Assembly (NCBI GenBank): GCA_964007475.1
Contig: OZ023273.1
Span: forward strand, 116,917,812 to 116,981,811
DNA length: 64,000 nucleotides
Direction of reading: 5' to 3'
Source: Hybos culiciformis
Taxonomy: Eukaryota > Arthropoda > Insecta > Diptera > Hybotidae
Part shown: positions 60,641 to 64,000 of the stretch, piece after piece
How positions within the stretch are numbered: the stretch's first letter is position 1
Layout of the letters: the number at the start of each line of letters is the position of its first letter
Made by a program: the position numbers and the translations under genes
The notes under the pieces: model-generated
Seen by the model: the letters and a program-made list of their open reading frames with translations, nothing else
Databases searched by the model: none
What the model was told of the DNA's origin: nothing

Positions 60641-63600
60641 TTTATTGAAAATATTTTACAGCAGCAGCAAAAAAAAATTTGACGTCTATTCAAGTGTTGC
60701 CATTATCCTCTTAAAAAAAATTATGTTTATAAAATAAATTTTCCATGGCATTTTATTTATTATTTATATAAAAGAGATTTTCCCTAGAATCATTATGAAA
60801 ACATTACTTTCCCAGAATCATCTAGAACTCAATATTGATTTTTTTTCCCTATATTACATATATTTATATATATGGGTCTAACACAATTATCTCAACAATT
60901 TAGTATTTCAATGTTGTACGTCGAATGTTCTGTCGAGCGGGCTTCAAAAGTTCAAAAGCAAAATAATTACTACATCCTTTCATACTAATTTTGAATAAAA
61001 TTAACTATTTCTGCGTTACTGATTATAAAATGATTATTTTCAGTTAAATTTTGAAGAACATTGACACGACATTTGAAAATTGTCAGAGCTGACAACATTA
61101 TCTCCAAAGTAACGATGTAATTTTAAACATATACAATTCTGAACCCTTCAAGTAATTTAAAAATTTGTACAATATTATTATTATAAATAATAATGGTATT
61201 TCCTTTTTTTATATAATTATGTATAAATTTATATTTCTTGAAATAATTATAAATTCATTTTTTATCATTTCCATTGAAATTTCCCCATTTTAATTTCTTT
61301 TAATTAAAAGCTAAAAAAAAAAATGAAAAAATCATGACAAATATAAACTTTCTTATAATTTTTTTTTTATTTGCTTACTTTGAGAGGGATGAATAAAATA
61401 AAATAAAAAAAAATTTAGAAGAGAAATGTTTTAGACAATTAGTTAGCTATCGGAAAGACCTACTTAAACAGATTCCGCAAACTGATATCAGTTACATGTT
61501 TTTTTTTTTTTTTTTTTACTTAAAAATTAAACAAAACGAACATATAATTTGTTATTCTTCCTCCTCAATATAAACAGAGAGGGCAAGGCAAACAAAAGAA
61601 CATCACAATAGATGAACTTTTGAACACTCGACTCTTGGAAGAAAATTTGCACAAAAAAAATACTGAAAAAAAAAACAGCAGAGAAGAAGAAGTGAACGCC
61701 AAACAGAAATTTTATTTAATTTCCGTTTTCTTTTGTTATGATTTCTATTATTTTAATTATGCTTCTTTTTTTTTTGCACTCCTTTCAAACTGAATTATGT
61801 TGTGATTTCTTGTACATATATATTTTTTTTTTTCAAAAGTTATATTTTTGTGCAAATATTTGCACAATATTATATGAATTGTAATAAAAAAAAAAAGTTT
61901 GTAAAATAAATTTCTCTGGTGAGAGAAAATATTAAATTTTTTATTAGTTTTTTTATGTTGCATTAAATAAAAAAAATGAGCACAAAAATATGTTGTGTTA
62001 AAAAGTTTTTAATTTAATTTTAACAATTTTTTTTTTTAGACTTTTTAAAGTGGTTTTTTTTTTCTGTATGTAAAAAATGTAAATGTGTGAAATATTATAA
62101 AAATGATCATAAAAAAATGCAATAATTATTATTTTTCTGTATTGTCCCAACTTCTAACCCAGATTTAAACCAACTAAATTTAGAAATATATTTTATTTAT
62201 TTATTTTTAATCCTTTTTCATTAACATGAACATTTTATGTCCGTCCTTCAATAAAATGACGACATGTAAAGTTTTTCGAAGAAATGTAATTTCAAAGAAT
62301 ATAGTTTTAGTTTGAATAGAAGTGTTGAAAGATAAAGTGGTCCAATTGTAAAGTATTTAGAGGTACTTAAATTGATTTGAACAATTGTGAATAATTTACA
62401 TTGCCATTAATAAAAACTTCTTCTATTATTATGCTTAATCTATCTCTATATATATAGCTCTGTGTAGTGTTATTACCAGGCAATTTTAACTATACATTTA
62501 TACGTCAATATATGAGTTAATAGAATTACAAGAAAAGTTACAACAAGCTGTTGTAAGATATTTTTTTTATTTCTTTGAGTAATCACTTAAAAGTAATAGG
62601 AAATGACTATCTATGTAATTATTAAGCTTCAGTATATATACAATATTATATTTAATAGGTCAACAGAAAATTGTGCAATAAGTCCTATAATTTATAATGC
62701 TATATTGAAAAATTCTCCGATTATGACCTTAAAAAGAACTTCTTTATTTCTACATCCAATAATTTTTATTCTTTTGGCCTTTAAAAATTTACTTTATGAT
62801 TCTATCCATTTCAGTCCCATGTTATTATTATTATTATTTTTTTTTTTTTACAAAATACATACATAATGTTGTATATACTTATAGTGGGTAATATATTCTT
62901 TATACACAGAGTATATACATTTATAATTTTTCTTCATATTTTTCGTTATTATTATTATTATCTTGGAAATATTTTCTTTAGAAGAAAATATTCTACAGAA
63001 AAAAAAAATTCTCATTGCTTCAGGTGCAATTTCCTATTATTATTTTATGATTCTATAAAAAAAACAAAAATGAATTGAAGAAATGAAAAGCTACAAGAAT
63101 ATGAAATAAAATGAACAAATTAAGAATACCGAATTACAAAATATGTAAAAATTATTGTACAATGATTGTATGAAATATAGGTTTTGAGTTTTATCCTAAA
63201 ACATGTAGGTGTAGTTCATTAAACCTAATTAGATAATTTCTACTATCCGAATAAGAAGATATAATTCTTTTGTAACATTTTTTCTGCAGCTGTCAGCCCG
63301 GACATTAGTTGAAATCTTGACTAAATATAGTAAATTAAGCCATAGTGTAATTTGCGTTCTTTTCTAAACGATTGACATTTTGTAAGGCTTTTAAATTATA
63401 TCGGCGAATCAGGATTTTAAAATCGTCATAGCAATCCAAATATTACCATTGATCTTTATTATTGTTGTGGAAGTTATACTTTGGAATTTCTCCAAAATTA
63501 TTACTTTGGTAGAATACAAATAAAATATAGTAAATTAATATTGTATGTATGGGACAGTGTATTTTCTATTTTCTAAATTGAAAATTCATTTAAAATATTA

Positions 63601-63997
63601 TTTAAAGAAATATATAATTTATAAATATTGAAATAATGTAATAATTTGTATGTAGGTCAAATTTATTTCGAAAAAATAGATAAGTTTTAAAATTGAAAAT
63701 TTTCAAAAAGGAAAAAAATATATATATTGGTTAAATAAGAATATTGTGTCCTTAGGGATCTAAGGGCAAAAATGTTAATTTTCCAGAATTTTTCCTTTTT
63801 TTAGTTTTTCTTTTATTATTTGTACATGAATTTTCTCTTAAGTCCATTTTCAAGAAAATTATCTCAAAACAAAAATTATATATATATATTTATTTATACA
63901 TGAACATAATATAAAATGTTTTTTAGTGACTGCTTTTATTATTTGATACATTCGTTAGAGTAATAAAATCTATAGAAGAGAATATTATTTTTATTTC
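60641..63997. other. AT-rich DNA, probable intron
   Basis: No supported gene. Open frames at 62603-63078 are AT translations. A 25-codon frame after TTTTTTCTGCAG (ending 63289) reads LSARTLVEILTKYSKLSHSV; it is too short to call an exon, and joining it to the exon ending at 31640 gives a stop after seven codons. Confidence 0.5.
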
Positions 63998-63999
63998 AG
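63998..63999 (+). other. Possible 3' splice site at window edge
   Basis: TATTTTTATTTCAG ends at 63999, one base before the window ends. It is the kind of acceptor that could open the next exon of the gene starting at 30437, but such sequences are frequent in AT-rich DNA. Confidence 0.25.
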
Positions 64000-64000
64000 T

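Noticed and set aside
62603..63078. Two consecutive small frames as hydrophobic membrane proteins
   Set aside because: They are Phe/Ile/Leu/Tyr-rich products of poly-T and ATT repeats; frames of this size are expected by chance at this AT content.
1..64000. tRNA, rRNA, CRISPR arrays, bacterial operons or phage genes
   Set aside because: No cloverleaf with a recognisable GTTCGAAT-type arm, no regularly spaced repeat array and no dense short-spaced ORFs were seen; the content is eukaryotic nuclear.

Overview
This is a 64 kb piece of a very AT-rich nuclear genome (by eye about four-fifths A+T). It is eukaryotic and probably from an insect. The reasons are an apparently spliced exon with a pyrimidine-rich acceptor and a GTAAGT donor, very long non-coding stretches full of poly-A/poly-T and ATT/TA simple repeats, Asn/Thr homopolymer coding typical of insect leader exons, and the mix of mobile elements: an intact two-ORF LINE, hAT and PIF/Harbinger-like MITEs, and fold-back elements. 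I cannot name the species; fly-like and parasitoid-wasp-like genomes both fit.

Only one host gene is well supported. An exon on the + strand runs from 29688 to 31640. It holds about 750 nt of 5' UTR followed by 401 complete codons of a protein with Thr/Ser and Asn runs, ending in two hydrophobic segments. The exon stops in phase 1 at a consensus donor, so the rest of the protein lies beyond an intron that covers most or all of the remaining window. The last bases of the window (TTATTTCAG at 63991-63999) could be the next acceptor. The architecture suggests the leader and signal-anchor exon of a cell-surface or secreted protein, but the family is not identifiable here.

The best-preserved mobile element is a LINE of about 5 kb on the minus strand (55373 to about 60400). 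ORF1 (59009-60319) has a Cys-rich PHD/RING-like finger, a coiled coil and an Asn-rich tail. ORF2 (55759-58482, probably extending upstream to 58572) has an APE-type endonuclease and a reverse transcriptase with all key residues. The 3' UTR carries a strongly G-rich sense-strand tract, and the element ends in an (AAAT)n-like tail. Both ORFs are uninterrupted, so the copy looks young.

Other mobile DNA, left to right: a fold-back element cut by the left edge (1-439) with an inverted second copy at 38936-39880; a small MITE with 6-bp target duplication at 8769-9137; a PIF/Harbinger-like MITE with perfect 23-bp TIRs and TAA duplications (16045-16592); a 5'-truncated LINE remnant of another family (18308-18630); two hAT (Buster-type) MITEs with exact 8-bp duplications (34255-34565 and 35784-36124) flanking a GC-richer tandem-repeat element (34855-35760); and a decayed inverted-repeat region at 41041-41560.

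A few islands with coding-like composition stand out from the AT background: 10639-10869 (minus), 21623-21772 (+) and 50524-50685 (+). I could not identify them. They are candidate exons or gene/transposon fragments. Everything else appears to be intronic or intergenic AT-rich DNA.
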